Assembly: GCA_000023185.1 (NCBI GenBank)
Contig: CP001622.1
Location: 2,232,001-2,296,000, forward strand
DNA length: 64,000 bases
DNA from: Rhizobium leguminosarum bv. trifolii WSM1325
GTDB taxonomy: Bacteria > Pseudomonadota > Alphaproteobacteria > Rhizobiales > Rhizobiaceae
Direction: 5' to 3'
Numbering within the stretch: the stretch's first letter is position 1; each line of letters opens with the position of its first letter. Positions 34,319 through 43,183 of the stretch are shown one piece after another. A program made the position numbers and the translations under genes. The notes beneath the pieces were generated by a model. It had not been told where the DNA came from. It saw only the letters and a list, made by a program, of their open reading frames with translations, and did no database searches.

Positions 34319-35101
34319 ATGAAACGCTTTGAGCAGAAGACTGTCGTCATTACCGGGGGTAGCCGCGGCATCGGAGCGGCGATCGCCAAACGCTTCGCGA
34401 AAGAAGGCGCCAATCTCGTCGTCTCGGCCAATGAGGACCTGGTCCACGGCGTCGCCGAACAGATCCGGGCCGAAGGCGGCAAGGCGATCTCCTTCATCGG
34501 CGATGTCACCGACAAGGCAAGCGTCACCGCCCTCTACGATGCCGCCGAGAAGGAATTCGGCTCGGTCGACGTTTCGATCCAGAATGCTGGCGTCATCACA
34601 ATCGCCCGCGTCGAGGACCTGACCGAAAACGAGTGGGACAAGGTCATGGCCGTCAACACCAAGGGCGTCTTCCTCTGCGCCCAGGAGGCGATATCAAGGA
34701 TGCGCAAGCACAAGCGCGGCGGCCGCATCATCAACACCGCTTCCGGCCAGGCCCGCGACGGCTTCATCTACACCCCGCATTATGCCGCCTCGAAAATGGG
34801 CGTCGTCGGCATCACCCAGAGCCTGGCCAAGGAAGTCGCGACCGAGAAGATCACCGTCAACGCCTTCTGCCCCGGCATCATCGAGACCGACATGTGGGCC
34901 TATAACGACCAGGCCTGGGGCAAGCTGCTCGGCAACTACGCCCCCGGCGAACTGATGAAGGAATGGGTCGAGGGCATCCCGATGAAACGGGCCGGCTCTG
35001 GGGAAGATGTCGCCGGCCTGGTGACCTTCCTCGCCAGCGATGACGCCGCCTATATCACCGGCCAGACGATCAATGTCGACGGCGGCCTGATCATGTTCTG
35101 A
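34319..35101 (+). CDS. Short-chain dehydrogenase/reductase
   Basis: 260 residues, SDR fold. The cofactor loop is TGGSRGIG near residue 13, followed by NAG (IQNAGVI), the active-site Ser in NTASGQA, and Tyr/Lys in YAASKMG. The end GQTINVDGGLIMF is classical. It resembles acetoin/sorbitol-type dehydrogenases, but its substrate is not predictable. AAGGAAAGAG lies before the ATG at 34319. It stands 277 bases after the SorC locus with a stem-loop between, so it is probably a separate unit. A mosaic repeat begins directly after its stop. Confidence 0.87.
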   Translation: MKRFEQKTVVITGGSRGIGAAIAKRFAKEGANLVVSANEDLVHGVAEQIRAEGGKAISFIGDVTDKASVTALYDAAEKEFGSVDVSIQNAGVITIARVEDLTENEWDKVMAVNTKGVFLCAQEAISRMRKHKRGGRIINTASGQARDGFIYTPHYAASKMGVVGITQSLAKEVATEKITVNAFCPGIIETDMWAYNDQAWGKLLGNYAPGELMKEWVEGIPMKRAGSGEDVAGLVTFLASDDAAYITGQTINVDGGLIMF

Positions 35102-35147
35102 TGCAGGCGCCCAAAATTGCGTAGCGGTTTTGGGACAACGACATGCA
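35102..35147 (+). repeat. Mosaic module, copy 2
   Basis: A diverged copy of the unit at 1517-1561, sharing GTAGCGGTT..GGGACAACGACATGC-type sequence and a CCCAAAA/TTTTGGG stem. It starts at the stop codon of the SDR gene. Confidence 0.6.
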
Positions 35148-35302
35148 TCGAACAAAGAGCAAACCACCAGCGAAGTGCGGAAGGCGACACGGTCGTCGCC
35201 TCCGTGTGAACAGTGTGTCCATCGGCGTCAGGGCAGCTTTGCATTTTTGCCTGGTCGAGTGACCTTGCCATCCGCCTGTTTTTGATCCTATCTTTGAAGT
35301 GT

Positions 35303-35444
35303 TCTCAGGGCGGGGTGTAATTCCCCACCGGCGGTATCAGGAGCAATCCTGGAGCCCGCGAGCGCTTCCGGCACCTCCTGTCGGAAGGTCAGCAGATCCG
35401 GTGAGATGCCGGAGCCGACGGTATAGTCCGGATGGAAGAGGACA
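35303..35444 (+). promoter_or_regulatory. FMN riboswitch (RFN element)
   Basis: The conserved core is easy to follow: TCTCAGGGCGGGGTG, AATTCCCCACCGGCGG, then AGCCCGCGAGCG, GGTCAGCAGATCCGGTGAGA and GCCGACGGTATAGTCCGGATG, ending GAAGAGGACAAC. It lies 130 bases before ribB, so FMN binding should lower riboflavin synthesis by transcription or translation control. Confidence 0.95.
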
Positions 35445-35573
35445 ACACGGGCAGTCGCACTCCATCCCGGAGTCGGCCGACGTTTGTTCGCCCAAGGGCA
35501 GAAGGCTCGCTCACGGACTGAGCCGAGCAGACCATGTCAGTCAGCTGACATAACCCTTGAAAGGCCAGACAGC

Positions 35574-36209
35574 ATGACTATCGCAACAATCGAAGATGCC
35601 ATATCAGCTATTGCCAGCGGCAAGATGGTCGTCGTCGTCGACGACCAGAACCGGGAAAACGAAGGTGATATCGTGGTCGCGGCCGATGCCGTCACCCCTG
35701 AGGCAATCGCCTTCATGATGACCCACGCCCGTGGACTCGTCTGCATCGCCATGGAAGGCGAGCGTCTCGATGCGCTCGATATTCCGCTCATGGTGCCCAA
35801 CAACACGGAATCGCACAAAACCGCCTTCACGGTCTCGGTCGATTATCTCAAGGGCACGACGACCGGTATCTCGGCTGCCGACCGAGCCGCCACCGTCCGC
35901 GCCCTGGTCGACGATCGCGCAAAGCCCGCCGAATTCGCCCGCCCCGGCCATATCTTCCCGCTGCGCTCCAACCCCCGCGGCGTGCTCGGCCGCCCCGGCC
36001 ACACCGAAGCCGCCGTCGATCTCGCCCGCCTCGCCGGGCGGATCCCCGCCGGCGTCATCTGCGAAGTCGCCAACGACGACGGAACCATGTCCCGCCTGCC
36101 CGAACTCACGCTCTTCGCCGAACGCCACAACCTCCCCCTCGTCACCATCGAGGACCTGGTCGCCTATCTCGACCGCCAGGCGGCAAAAGACATACGCGAA
36201 GTCGCCTGA
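35574..36209 (+). CDS. ribB: 3,4-dihydroxy-2-butanone-4-phosphate synthase
   Basis: A 211-residue enzyme making the four-carbon unit of riboflavin from ribulose-5-phosphate. Motifs are VVVDDQNRENEGDIV with the acidic metal-binding loop, MTHARGLVCIAM, GISAADRAAT, RPGHIFPLRSNPRGVLGRPGHTEAAVDL and EVANDDGTM. It is the monofunctional RibB form without a fused GTP cyclohydrolase domain. The ATG at 35574 matches the family length. Control by the FMN riboswitch at 35303 is direct. No other rib gene is adjacent. Confidence 0.96.
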   Translation: MTIATIEDAISAIASGKMVVVVDDQNRENEGDIVVAADAVTPEAIAFMMTHARGLVCIAMEGERLDALDIPLMVPNNTESHKTAFTVSVDYLKGTTTGISAADRAATVRALVDDRAKPAEFARPGHIFPLRSNPRGVLGRPGHTEAAVDLARLAGRIPAGVICEVANDDGTMSRLPELTLFAERHNLPLVTIEDLVAYLDRQAAKDIREVA

Positions 36210-36227
36210 TCTCCGCAAAGCGGCCAG

Positions 36228-36378
36228 CCCCGTCCTTCGAGGCCCCTTCGGGGCGCCTCAGGATGAGGCTGGAGAGAGGTTGCGGCTTGGTTCAACGGGA
36301 AGCGCAGCGGCAAGGCACACCGACCAGCCCTCATCCTGAGGCGCGCAGGCCGCAGGCCGGAGCCTCGAAGGACGAGGG
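36228..36378 (+). repeat. Rhizobial palindromic repeat (CGTCCTTCGAGG family)
   Basis: Arms at 36228-36268 (CGTCCTTCGAGG..CGCCTCAGGATGAGG) and 36329-36378 (CCTCATCCTGAGGCG..CCTCGAAGGACGAGG) are reverse complements. The loop is about 60 bases. It lies between convergent ribB and an SDR gene. Confidence 0.85.
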
Positions 36379-36438
36379 CGGGTGGCTGGGTCCCAGACGC
36401 GCACGGCTGGTTGCCACAGCACACCCTATTTCCTGCCC

Positions 36439-37206
36439 CTATGTTCGGCTGATCGAAACCCCACCATCTGCCAGCATCGCCGTGCCGGTCACGAAGCTCG
36501 ACATGTCGGAGGCGAGGAAAAGCGCCGCATTGGCGATCTCTTCGGGTTGCGCCATGCGTTTCAGCGCATGCAGCCCCTCCACGAAGGCGAGCACCTCCGG
36601 CGTGGCATCAGGCGCGTTGGTGATACTGGCGGGCGTGTCGGTGCCGCCGGGAAGCAGCGCGTTGACGCGGATCTTTTGCGCTCCGAGTTCGGCGGCGAGC
36701 ACCTGCACGAAGCCGATCAGCCCCGCCTTGCTCGCCGCATAGGCGGCCATGCCCGGCATGCCGACGGTGTGGCCGACAAAGGTCGAGGTGAAGATCAGCG
36801 ATCCGCCGCCTTTCCCCATCGCCGCCGACTGGTGTTTGGCGCCGAGGAAGGCGGCGGTGAGATTGGTCTCGATCGTCTCGCGCCAGCCCTCCACCGACAG
36901 CCCGGCGACCGGCCCCATCTCACCGATGATGCCGGCATTGTTGAAGGCGATGTCGAGCCGGCCGAAACGCGAGACTGCCGTTTCGACAAGCCTTTCCTGG
37001 AGCGCCTCGTCCCTGACATCGCCTGATATGGCGACGGCCTGCCCACCCTCCGCCTCAATTTCCGCGATGACGGCGTCGAGCGCGTCTTGTCGCCGGCCGG
37101 TGACCACGAGCTTGGCACCTTGCCGTGCAAAGAGTTTCGCCGCTGCGCGGCCGATGCCTGAGCTTGCGCCGGTGATGATGGCGATCTTGTCGTTGAGAAG
37201 TGTCAT
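36439..37206 (-). CDS. Short-chain dehydrogenase/reductase
   Basis: 255 residues with the SDR cofactor loop TGASSGIGR near residue 13, NNAGIIGEMG, the active-site Ser in FTSTFVG and Tyr/Lys in YAASKAG, ending MLADGGVSISRT. The start at ATG 37206 has AGGAGAG nine bases upstream; the frame continues 16 codons further without support. It is a stand-alone gene, with a palindromic repeat downstream and a 328-base divergent gap upstream. Substrate not predictable. Confidence 0.87.
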   Translation of the reverse strand: MTLLNDKIAIITGASSGIGRAAAKLFARQGAKLVVTGRRQDALDAVIAEIEAEGGQAVAISGDVRDEALQERLVETAVSRFGRLDIAFNNAGIIGEMGPVAGLSVEGWRETIETNLTAAFLGAKHQSAAMGKGGGSLIFTSTFVGHTVGMPGMAAYAASKAGLIGFVQVLAAELGAQKIRVNALLPGGTDTPASITNAPDATPEVLAFVEGLHALKRMAQPEEIANAALFLASDMSSFVTGTAMLADGGVSISRT

Positions 37207-37534
37207 ATCGGTCTCTCCTGGTTTGTTGCCAGATTTGACATGCTCAAACATCATGCGATGCAGCCACCCGTTTCCCGCGCAGGACGAGAAAAACGCCTAT
37301 GGCCGAACCGGCAGCGCGACGGCGCGTCCTCATCGACGCCTTGATCACGGCGTCGGAAACATCGGAATTCGCCTTATAAAACCGAGATTTGCCGAGACCT
37401 TCATCCACACGCCTGCATTGAGGTCAGTGCCGTTGTGCACCGCATCATCGATTTATGCCTGGTGTGGCATTCATCCGATTCCCTTCATGCGTCTTCGCGA
37501 TTAAAAGGAGCGCACAGGTAACGGGAATCTCTTC
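37207..37534. other. 328-base divergent intergenic region
   Basis: Lies between the SDR and the EamA transporter gene and must hold both promoters. No convincing operator, repeat or small gene was seen. Confidence 0.6.
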
Positions 37535-38443
37535 ATGCCGCGGTCACGCAATACTGAGGGCGCCATCTATATGAGCATGGCGATGGCCGGCTTTTCCGCA
37601 AGCGACGCTCTATCCAAATCGGTGATCGCCTATATGAACGCCGGCGAGATCATGTTCCTGCGCGGCCTCTTCACCAGCCTGCTCGTCTATCTGATCGCCT
37701 GGAAAATGGGCGCGTTGCGCTCCTGGCGCATCATGCTGCAGCCGATGATCATCTTCAGGATCATCTGTGAGACGCTCTCCGCCGTCACCTATATCACCGC
37801 GCTCGGCATGATGCCGATCGCCAATGCCTCGGCGATCCTGCAGTCGCTGCCGCTGGTCGTCACCTTCGGCGCTGCCCTCTTCTTCGGCGAGCCGGTCGGC
37901 TGGCGGCGCTGGTCGGCGATCCTTGTCGGCCTCGTCGGCGTGATGATCATTATCCGTCCCGGCCCTGAGGGATTCACCGCCGCCGCCCTCCTCTGCGTCG
38001 CTGCGGTGCTGACGACGGCCGGCCGCGATCTCGCCACCCGGAGCATCAGTCCGGAGATTCCCTCGCTGATGATAACCGTCATCACCGCCATATCAGCCTC
38101 CTTCTTCGGCGCGCTGCTCATCCCGGTGCTCGGCGGCTGGCAGCCGGTCAGCGCCGCAGCACTTGGGCATCTCGTACTCGCATCGGTGCTGGTGCTCGTC
38201 GGCTACCAGTCGGTCATCCTCGCCATGCGCACCGGCGAAATCTCTTTCGTCGCGCCGTTTCGCTATACCAGCCTGATCTTCTCTTCTGTGCTCGGCTTCT
38301 TTTTCTTCGCGGAAGTGCCTGACAGCTGGACGCTCGTCGGGGCTGCGATCGTCATCGCCTCCGGCCTCTATACGTTCTATCGTGAGGCCAAGCGCCGTGT
38401 GTCGCCGATTGCGCAGGAATCCGCGCCGCGTGCGCCGGTTTGA
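37535..38443 (+). CDS. EamA/DMT-family transporter
   Basis: A 302-residue inner-membrane protein with ten predicted hydrophobic segments arranged as two EamA repeats. It reads like the drug/metabolite exporters: GAIYMSMAMAGFSASDALSKS, MFLRGLFTSLLVYL, NASAILQSLPLVVTFGAALFFGE and the second-repeat RYTSLIFSSVLGFFFFAEVPD. The cargo is unknown. The mobA gene begins 6 bases after its stop, so it shares a transcript with mobA and mobB; a link to molybdenum cofactor metabolism is possible but not shown. Confidence 0.9.
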   Translation: MPRSRNTEGAIYMSMAMAGFSASDALSKSVIAYMNAGEIMFLRGLFTSLLVYLIAWKMGALRSWRIMLQPMIIFRIICETLSAVTYITALGMMPIANASAILQSLPLVVTFGAALFFGEPVGWRRWSAILVGLVGVMIIIRPGPEGFTAAALLCVAAVLTTAGRDLATRSISPEIPSLMITVITAISASFFGALLIPVLGGWQPVSAAALGHLVLASVLVLVGYQSVILAMRTGEISFVAPFRYTSLIFSSVLGFFFFAEVPDSWTLVGAAIVIASGLYTFYREAKRRVSPIAQESAPRAPV

Positions 38444-38449
38444 GGAAGG

Positions 38450-39082
38450 ATGATGGCTCAATTCTCGTTGGATAAATCTCATATAGCGGGCGTCGTATTG
38501 GCCGGCGGCCGTTCGCAGCGCATGGGCCGCGACAAGGCAGGCGTGATGCTTGGGGCCGAGAGCCTGCTCCGCCATGTGCTGACCCGCCTCTCGCAGCAAA
38601 CTTTCCACGTTGCCGTCAATGCCGATGCCGCCGCCGAGGGTGTGCCTGTCATTCCCGACCGTTTTCCCGGCAAGGCCGGGCCGATGGCCGGTATCCATGC
38701 CACCATGGTCTATGCCGCCGGTCTGCCCTCGATCACCCATGTCGTCACCGTCTCGGTGGATTGCCCGTTCTTCCCGGCCGATCTCGTCGCCCGGCTGGCG
38801 GCCGCGGTCGAGCACGCGTCGCAGATCGCAATTGCCACCTCCGAAGGCCGTAGCCATCCGGTCTTCGGGCTCTGGCCGGTGACGCTGGCCGCCGATCTCG
38901 AAGCCTGGATCGCCACCGACGAGAAGCGCCGTGTGCGCGACTTCCTGTTGCGGCATGACGTTACGGAAGTGGCGTTTCCGCTGCATCCGACCCGCGCCAG
39001 CCTGCTCGATCCCTTCTTCAACATCAACACGCCCGACGATCTCGTCGAGGCGGAACGCTGGCTGGAGGCCCTTCGCGTATGA
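38450..39082 (+). CDS. mobA: Molybdenum cofactor guanylyltransferase
   Basis: A 210-residue enzyme adding GMP to molybdopterin to make the guanine dinucleotide cofactor. The nucleotide-binding motif is VVLAGGRSQRMGRDKAGV near residue 15. Also visible are the metal Asp region SVDCPFFPADL and the substrate loop RSHPVFGLWP, ending FFNINTPDDLVEAERWL. Its stop overlaps the start of mobB (ATGA), indicating translational coupling. Confidence 0.95.
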   Translation: MMAQFSLDKSHIAGVVLAGGRSQRMGRDKAGVMLGAESLLRHVLTRLSQQTFHVAVNADAAAEGVPVIPDRFPGKAGPMAGIHATMVYAAGLPSITHVVTVSVDCPFFPADLVARLAAAVEHASQIAIATSEGRSHPVFGLWPVTLAADLEAWIATDEKRRVRDFLLRHDVTEVAFPLHPTRASLLDPFFNINTPDDLVEAERWLEALRV

Positions 39083-39600
39083 CTGCACCGAAAATCTTCG
39101 GCATCGCCGGCTGGAAGAACTCGGGCAAGACGGGTCTCGCCGTCCGGCTAGTGACGGAGTTCACCCGCCGCGGTTACAGGATCTCGACGATCAAGCACGC
39201 CCATCATGATTTCGACATCGACAAGGTCGGGGCCGACAGCTACCGCCATCGCCAGGCCGGCGCCCACGAGGTCACCATCGTCTCCGGCACCCGCTACGCC
39301 ATCATGCACGAGCTGCGCGGCGCCCCCGAACCTGAGTTCGAAGAGATCCTCGCCCGCCTCGCCCCCTGCGATCTCGTGCTGATCGAAGGTTACAAGCGCG
39401 AGCCGATCCCGAAGATCGAGGCCCGCCGCCTGGAAGCGGCAAATCGCGAACCGTTGGCGCCGAGCGATCCCCATATCTGCGCCATCGCCGCCGATCATGC
39501 AGTCACGGATACGGCCCTGCCGGTCTTCGATCTAGACGACACAGGCGCCATCGCCGATTTCATCGCTGACATCGTTGGCCTTGGACAGGCGAAGCTTTGA
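39079..39600 (+). CDS. mobB: Molybdopterin-guanine dinucleotide biosynthesis adaptor
   Basis: A 173-residue GTP-binding P-loop protein assisting MobA. Walker A is AGWKNSGKTGL near residue 9. The other family motifs are STIKHAHHDFDIDKVGADSYRHRQAGA and LVLIEGYKREPIPKIE. It starts on the ATGA shared with mobA. Its 3' end overlaps the convergent hybrid-kinase gene on the opposite strand by 69 bases, which is unusual. Confidence 0.93.
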   Translation: MTAPKIFGIAGWKNSGKTGLAVRLVTEFTRRGYRISTIKHAHHDFDIDKVGADSYRHRQAGAHEVTIVSGTRYAIMHELRGAPEPEFEEILARLAPCDLVLIEGYKREPIPKIEARRLEAANREPLAPSDPHICAIAADHAVTDTALPVFDLDDTGAIADFIADIVGLGQAKL

Positions 39601-41697
39601 ACCACCTGCGTTGCCGCCGGACCTCAGAAGCGGAACCGTTTCGCTTGCCATCGCCTTGGCGATTTCCTTGGCGAGCTGAGCCTGATCGTAGGGCTTTGCC
39701 AATCTCGGAAGATCGATATCGGTGCCGGCAGGAAGATCGGCGTAACCTGTCGCCAGCACGATCGGCAACCCCGGACAAATGTCCCGCGCGGCCTGGGCAA
39801 GCTGTGCGCCGGTCATGCCAGGCATCGAATAGTCGGTGATGACAAGGTCGAAATGCTGGCCGCTGCTGATCAGTTCCAGCGCCTGCGAGCCGGAGTTTGC
39901 TTCGACGACCTCGTGGCCTAGATCTTCAAGCATGTCGACCGAACTCATGGCGATCAAGGCATCGTCGTCGACCAGAATTATCTTCAGTCTGGACGCAGCT
40001 TGCGGAACGGGCAATTCCGCTTCGATCGCCCGCTCGGCGCGCCGTTCCGTCGCCGGAAGCCACAGCTCGGCGGTCGTTCCCACTCCAAGCTCGCTGGTCA
40101 GACGAAGTGCACCATTGAGCTGAACGGCCAGTCCGTGGATCATCGATAAGCCTAGGCCCGTGCCCTTTCCGAGTTCCTTGGTCGAGAAAAACGGATCGAC
40201 CGCCTTCTTCAGCGTCTCCGCATCCATGCCGGTGCCACTGTCGGCCACCGCCAGCACCAGATAGGCCCCCTCGCCGAGAGCGCCGTCATCGCCAGGCACC
40301 TGCTCCTCGCGCAGCGATATGGACAGGGTCCCGCCATCCGGCATCGCATCGCGGGCATTGACCGCGAGGTTGAGCAGCGCCAATTCGAGTTGGTTCGCGT
40401 CGATCAGCGCCGGCGGCAGCGTCGCCGGCAGGATGGTTTCGATGCTGATCGAGGATCCGACCGAGCGCCGCAACAGGTCGTTCATGCCGGAGACCAGCTC
40501 GGCCAGATCGATGGGCTTGACCTGCAGATCCTGCTGTCTGGCAAAAGCCAGCAGCCGCTGCGTCAGCGCCGCCCCGCGCCGCGCGCCCTGAATCGCCCCG
40601 TCGACCAGACGCGTCGCTTTGGCATCTCCGCCAACGTGTTTGCCGAGCAGCTCCAGATTTCCGAGAACGACCATCAGCAGATTGTTGAAATCGTGGGCGA
40701 CGCCGCCGGTCAGTTGGCCGATCGCCTCCATCTTTTGCGATTGGCGAAGCTGCTCCTCGGCTCTTTCACGTTGGGCGACTTCCTCGAGCAGGGTCTGGTG
40801 AGCGGCGTTGACCTCTTTGGTTCGTTCCCTCACGCGCTCTTCGAGGTTTTCATTGAGCCGTCTCAGATTTTCCTCGATGGTCTTTCGGACGGTGGTATCG
40901 GAACAGACACCGACAAGTTTCCTGGCGGAACCATATCTGTCGGAATAAAGCTGCGCATGGACTTCGGTCCAATGCAGTGATCCATCCGGCCAGATCGTCC
41001 TGTGCTCGATCGAATAGTCGCGTCCGGTATCGATCGTCTGGCGCAGGCGTGCCAGCACAAGATCCCGGTCGTCGGGGTGGATGCTTGCGATCAGATCGTC
41101 GCGCGTGACATCGTCATCCGGCCCTCGGCCGAAGATTGCCTTGCAGGTCGCCGAGGCCGACAAGGCCATCGAGGACAGCTCCAGCTCCCACGCCCCGAGA
41201 CGACCGGCGGCGAGCGCCGTCTGCAACCGTCGCTCTCCCTCGCCCAGAGCTTCAAGCCTGGCTTGCGCTTCGTATTGGCGCAGGCGTCCCTTTAATGCGG
41301 TCCGGGCAACGCTGATGAAGGAGGTCGCATGGAATGGCCTTTCCAGGAAGGTGACGTTACCAAGAACCTCGGAAAGCCTTGCAGCGCCCGGATTTCGTTC
41401 AGGCCCGCCGCCACGTGTGGTGAGTACAATGAAGGGAAGATCCGACCAGCTCGGCTGGGCCGAAACCCAGGCGGCAATCGGCTTGAGATCGCTCGAGCGA
41501 ACGGCCTCTTCCGTCAAGACGCCAAGCGCGATGTCATCGCTGAGCGATGACGCGAACATAGACAGGTCGGTGGCAGCAATCGATGCCAATCCGGCTTCAT
41601 CGACCAACGATCTCGCCACCCAGGCGTCGCGACCGGCGGGGGTGTAGATCAATGCTTTCGGTTTTCCGGAATTAGGAATTGCCGCTATCCCCGCCAT
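39532..41697 (-). CDS. Hybrid histidine kinase (pseudo-receiver, PAS, kinase, receiver)
   Basis: A 721-residue cytosolic signalling protein with no membrane segment. Residues 1-145 look like a receiver fold that lost its phospho-acceptor Asp (IALGVLTEEA in place of a D-containing strand), though LTTRGG and ERPF still mark the later strands. A PAS domain follows (about 155-275, PDGSLHWTEVHAQL), then a coiled coil. The kinase core has phospho-His 335 in GGVAHDFNNLL, N-box NLAVNARDAM and G-box GKGTGLGLSM. The C-terminal receiver has Asp622 in VITDYSMPGM. It overlaps the KaiC-like gene by 26 bases and is cotranscribed with it. Confidence 0.9.
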   Translation of the reverse strand: MAGIAAIPNSGKPKALIYTPAGRDAWVARSLVDEAGLASIAATDLSMFASSLSDDIALGVLTEEAVRSSDLKPIAAWVSAQPSWSDLPFIVLTTRGGGPERNPGAARLSEVLGNVTFLERPFHATSFISVARTALKGRLRQYEAQARLEALGEGERRLQTALAAGRLGAWELELSSMALSASATCKAIFGRGPDDDVTRDDLIASIHPDDRDLVLARLRQTIDTGRDYSIEHRTIWPDGSLHWTEVHAQLYSDRYGSARKLVGVCSDTTVRKTIEENLRRLNENLEERVRERTKEVNAAHQTLLEEVAQRERAEEQLRQSQKMEAIGQLTGGVAHDFNNLLMVVLGNLELLGKHVGGDAKATRLVDGAIQGARRGAALTQRLLAFARQQDLQVKPIDLAELVSGMNDLLRRSVGSSISIETILPATLPPALIDANQLELALLNLAVNARDAMPDGGTLSISLREEQVPGDDGALGEGAYLVLAVADSGTGMDAETLKKAVDPFFSTKELGKGTGLGLSMIHGLAVQLNGALRLTSELGVGTTAELWLPATERRAERAIEAELPVPQAASRLKIILVDDDALIAMSSVDMLEDLGHEVVEANSGSQALELISSGQHFDLVITDYSMPGMTGAQLAQAARDICPGLPIVLATGYADLPAGTDIDLPRLAKPYDQAQLAKEIAKAMASETVPLLRSGGNAGGSKLRLSKANDVSDEIGDGACVV

Positions 41698-43183
41698 CGG
41701 TCTTTAGGAGCGGCGTTGAGGTCGCGATAAATTCGGGAACGCCGCGAAGCACGCCCTGGAACCCGACGAGAGGATCTCCAAACCTCAACCCGGAGGCGTC
41801 GATACGATACTCGCGGATGGTATCCTCGTGAAAGCCGGTCCTCTTCTTGATCACCGAGACTGCCCGCCGCACCTTTCCCGCAGCCTCGAAGTAACGCAGC
41901 AGAATGACGGTATCTGCGAGATAGGTGACGTCGACAGGTGCCTTCATGTCACCGACCAGCCCGTGCTGGGCAACGGTGAGAAAGGTGTTGGCGCCTTGCC
42001 TGTTCAAATATTGCAGCAGCTCATGCATATGAAGGATCAGCGAATTCTCATCCGGCATCGAAGCCTGATAACCATTGATACTGTCGATGATAACGGTTTT
42101 CGCATCCGACTTGTCGACGCAGCTGCGCACGCGGTGGGCAAATTCGCCCGGCGACAGTTCGGCGGCATCGAGCTGTTCGATGTGGATATGACCGGCGTCC
42201 CGCATTGCCTCGAGATCTATTCCGAGCGCCTTCAGCCGCGTGAAGAGCAGGCCCAGCTCCTCGTCAAAAATGAAGGCCGCCACTTTCTCGCCGCGCGCGA
42301 CCGCAGCCACCAGGAATTGAAACGAGAAAGTGCTTTTGCCGGTGCCGGCAGGACCAAGGATGAGTGTGCTGGAACCTCGCTCGAGGCCACCTCCCAGAAG
42401 AAGGTCCAGTTCCGCAATATTGCAGGAAATCTGATCGCGGGTGTAGCTCGACCTGTGTTCGGCGGCGACGAGCCGCGGAAAGACGATAACGCCGCCAGTC
42501 TGGATGATGAAATCGTGATAACCGCCTCGGAAGGCCTGACCGCGATATTTTATGACCCTTAGACGTCGGCGTTCGGAGCCGTAGTTCGGCGCCATCTCTT
42601 CGAGATGGATCACGCCGTGAACAACGCTGTGCACCGTCTTGTCGAGCACGTCGGAGGTCAGATCATCGAGCAGAAGGACTGTCGCGCCCTGCCGGGCAAA
42701 ATAGTGCTTGAGCGCAAGGATCTGCCGGCGGTAGCGTAGTGAGCTTTGTGCGAGCAGCCTGATCTCCGACAGACTGTCGAGAACCACGCGACGTGGCTTG
42801 ACCCGCTCGAAAGCGGCAAAGATTTCCTTTGTCGTCTCTCCGAGTTCAAGATCTGATGAATAAAGCAGGCTTTGCTGCTGGTCGGCATCCAGCAGGCTTT
42901 CCGGAGGCACGACCTCGAAGATCTCGATATTGCCATCGATCACCATGCCATGCGATGCGGCCCCGGCTCGGAGTTCGCTCTCGGTCTCTGAAAGGGTTAT
43001 GTAGAGCCCCTGCTCGCCGAGCCGTGCACCTTCGATCAGAAACTGCAGCGCGATCGTCGTCTTCCCCGCTCCCGGGTTTCCTTCCAGGAGAAACACGTGG
43101 CCCGGCGAAAGGCCCCCCGCCAGAACTGTATCCAAACCGGACACGCCGGTCCGAGCTTTCGTGGCAGGTGCCGCAGTATTCAT
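41672..43183 (-). CDS. KaiC-like double RecA ATPase
   Basis: A 503-residue protein with two KaiC domains. CI has Walker A GNPGAGKTT (35-43) and catalytic Glu residues in SETESE (65-70). CII has GPAGTGKST (277-285) and FDEE (306-309). Where cyanobacterial KaiC has the Ser-Thr phosphorylation pair before the DTIILL strand, this protein has Thr420-Tyr421 (DVTYLADTVILL). No kaiA or kaiB is nearby. It is the first gene of a two-gene unit with the hybrid kinase, which suggests that nucleotide-driven KaiC states feed that kinase. Clock or timer function is not shown by the sequence. Confidence 0.92.
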   Translation of the reverse strand: MNTAAPATKARTGVSGLDTVLAGGLSPGHVFLLEGNPGAGKTTIALQFLIEGARLGEQGLYITLSETESELRAGAASHGMVIDGNIEIFEVVPPESLLDADQQQSLLYSSDLELGETTKEIFAAFERVKPRRVVLDSLSEIRLLAQSSLRYRRQILALKHYFARQGATVLLLDDLTSDVLDKTVHSVVHGVIHLEEMAPNYGSERRRLRVIKYRGQAFRGGYHDFIIQTGGVIVFPRLVAAEHRSSYTRDQISCNIAELDLLLGGGLERGSSTLILGPAGTGKSTFSFQFLVAAVARGEKVAAFIFDEELGLLFTRLKALGIDLEAMRDAGHIHIEQLDAAELSPGEFAHRVRSCVDKSDAKTVIIDSINGYQASMPDENSLILHMHELLQYLNRQGANTFLTVAQHGLVGDMKAPVDVTYLADTVILLRYFEAAGKVRRAVSVIKKRTGFHEDTIREYRIDASGLRFGDPLVGFQGVLRGVPEFIATSTPLLKTDGGDSGNS

